Assembly: GCF_900177645.1 (NCBI RefSeq) | Contig: NZ_FXAO01000001.1 | Span: 1,018,712-1,082,711 of the forward strand | DNA: 64,000 bases | From: Arenibacter troitsensis | GTDB lineage: Bacteria > Bacteroidota > Bacteroidia > Flavobacteriales > Flavobacteriaceae | Direction of reading: 5' to 3' | Shown: positions 62,590 to 64,000 of the stretch, piece by piece | How positions within the stretch are numbered: position 1 is the stretch's first letter | Layout: every line of letters starts with the position of its first letter | Translations under genes and position numbers: made by a program | The notes under the pieces: generated by a model | Told to the model about the DNA's origin: nothing | Seen by the model: only the letters and a program-made list of their open reading frames with translations | Databases searched by the model: none

Positions 62590-64000
62590 ATGAAAAATAT
62601 TTTTTTAGCATTTATATTATTTACGAACATAATGTCCGCTCAGGAAAGGTATACCGTAAGTGGTACCATTACGGATATTAGTAATGGGGAAACCCTCTTT
62701 GGAGCTTCGGTCTTTTTGGAAGGGACTACCATAGGTGTCACTACCAATGAATATGGTTTTTATTCCATTACCGCTCCAAAAGGGAATTACAATATGATTA
62801 TATCCTATATCGGATTTACAGAATTGAAAAAGGATATAACATTGGATAAGGATCATAAAATAGATTTTGAAATAGTGGAGTTTTCCACACAATTGGACGA
62901 AATAGTTTTGACGGCAGAGGAACCGGAACGTGCCATCCTAAGAAAGCCAGAGATGAGCGTTTCCAAATTAAATATTAAAACAGTGAAACAGATGCCAGTG
63001 GTATTAGGGGAATTGGATATAATAAAATCCCTTCAAATGCTACCGGGTGTTACCAATAATGGGGAGGGTTCCAGTGGGTTTCATGTTAGAGGGGGTGCGG
63101 CCGACCAAAATTTGGTGCTGTTGGATGAGGCCATTATTTACAATACATCCCATTTGTTAGGTTTCTTTTCGGTCTTTAATGCTGATGCCATTAAGGATAT
63201 TAAACTTTACAAGGGCGGTATTCCTGCGCGTTTTGGAGGAAGAACCTCGTCGGTTCTGGACGTGCGTCAGAAGGATGGGAACAGTAAAAATTTTGCTATG
63301 ACCGGTGGAATCGGACTTATTTCCAGCAGATTGGCCTTGGAAGGCCCTATGTTTAAGGAAAAGGGTTCTTTTTTAATTGCAGGACGGGGATCATATGCCC
63401 ATTTGCTTTTGAAAGCAGCAGGAGAAGATAATAGTGCCAATTTCTACGATCTAAATCTAAAAACCAATTACAACCTAAATGGAAGTAACCAGCTTTTTCT
63501 ATCCGGATATTTTGGCAGGGATGCCTTCGAATTTGGAGAAAGTTTTAATAGCAGTTATGGAAACCTGTCCGGAAATTTGCGCTGGAACCATATTTTTAAC
63601 GACAGGCTTTTCTCCAACCTATCGCTGATATATAGTAAATACGACTATGATCTGGGTATTGTAATTGAAGAATTCAATTGGGTTTCCTCCATAAACAACT
63701 ACAATATAAAATATGATCTGAAGTATTATACCAGTGAAAAATTTAAACTGGATTTTGGGGCAAGTGGTATTTATTACGATTTTGATCCCGGACAAATTCT
63801 GCCTACATCGGAAACATCTGAAGTCAACCCTTTGTCGTTGGACAGGAAAAAGGCGTTTGAAGGGGCATTGTACATTAATGCAGAACACATGCTGACCAAT
63901 AAGCTTACGGTACAGTACGGTCTGCGTTTTAGTGCCTTCAGCCGAATGGGTGGGCAGGCTATGGCAGAATATGAGGATGACAAACCGGTGGTGTACAACC
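62590..64000 (+). CDS. TonB-dependent receptor, N-terminal part
   Basis: The first 470 codons of an outer-membrane receptor; the frame is open to the last base, so the C-terminus lies outside. The signal peptide ends at NIMSAQ. A carboxypeptidase-regulatory-like domain follows (YTVSGTITDISNGETLFGA to YSIT), then the plug with LDEIVLTAEEPE, GFHVRGGAADQNLVLLDEA and GGIPARFGGRTSSVLDV, and the beginning of the barrel. It lacks the STN domain and the long SusC-type loops, so it is more like a general TonB receptor than a SusC. The substrate is not known. It was absent from ORF lists because it has no stop in the window. Confidence 0.92.
   Translation, partial: MKNIFLAFILFTNIMSAQERYTVSGTITDISNGETLFGASVFLEGTTIGVTTNEYGFYSITAPKGNYNMIISYIGFTELKKDITLDKDHKIDFEIVEFSTQLDEIVLTAEEPERAILRKPEMSVSKLNIKTVKQMPVVLGELDIIKSLQMLPGVTNNGEGSSGFHVRGGAADQNLVLLDEAIIYNTSHLLGFFSVFNADAIKDIKLYKGGIPARFGGRTSSVLDVRQKDGNSKNFAMTGGIGLISSRLALEGPMFKEKGSFLIAGRGSYAHLLLKAAGEDNSANFYDLNLKTNYNLNGSNQLFLSGYFGRDAFEFGESFNSSYGNLSGNLRWNHIFNDRLFSNLSLIYSKYDYDLGIVIEEFNWVSSINNYNIKYDLKYYTSEKFKLDFGASGIYYDFDPGQILPTSETSEVNPLSLDRKKAFEGALYINAEHMLTNKLTVQYGLRFSAFSRMGGQAMAEYEDDKPVVYN

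Overview
The window looks like chromosome from a marine Flavobacteriaceae member (Bacteroidota; Arenibacter, Maribacter or Zobellia type, genus not certain). The signs are SusC/SusD outer-membrane glycan uptake pairs, FecI/FecR-type regulators, lipobox-bearing secreted carbohydrate enzymes, TamL/TamB, and promoter -7 boxes of the TAnnTTTG type. No rRNA, tRNA, CRISPR array, transposase or phage gene was seen.

Left part, 1-24.8 kb: two adjacent polysaccharide utilisation loci on the + strand. Locus A (1-8716) has the end of a SusC, a SusD, a GH36/Sip1-type alpha-galactosidase, an SGNH acetylesterase, a DUF1080 protein, a collapsed second DUF1080 gene and a sulfatase. Locus B (8825-24774) has an ECF sigma factor divergent from its FecR anti-sigma factor, a SusC with an STN signalling domain, a SusD, a GH28-like beta-helix protein, two acetylesterases, a GH95 and a GH3. 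The SusC, SusD and one esterase of the two loci are paralogous.

Middle, 25.1-46.4 kb: the most distinctive region. On the minus strand lie a PL1 pectate lyase, a GH140-like apiosidase and three DUF1593 (Sde182, nucleoside-hydrolase-like) proteins; a fourth DUF1593 protein diverges on the + strand. Then comes a + strand catabolic operon: DeoR regulator, FucI-like isomerase, split transketolase, lipoprotein sugar-binding protein, DUF2291 protein, ABC ATPase and permease, FGGY kinase, and a GH127. Isomerase + FGGY kinase + split transketolase + ABC importer is the layout of the known D-apiose transketolase pathway, and GH140 is the apiosidase family. I therefore infer a pathway from an apiose-bearing pectin (apiogalacturonan/zosterin of seagrass, or rhamnogalacturonan II) down to xylulose 5-phosphate and triose phosphate. 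The four DUF1593 proteins, which keep nucleoside-hydrolase-like metal-binding aspartates, are the best candidates for an undescribed furanoside-cleaving activity.

Right part, 46.6-64 kb: housekeeping and envelope functions. A stress/membrane group (YihY/BrkB, a 55-residue lmo0937-type membrane protein, an AI-2E-family transporter, CsbD) has a REP-like palindrome cluster within it. Then come TamL and TamB, a DUF808 membrane protein, a minus-strand operon (sigma factor, anti-sigma-like protein, DUF4097 protein, beta-barrel protein, small CxxC protein), and the start of a TonB-dependent receptor that runs off the window end.
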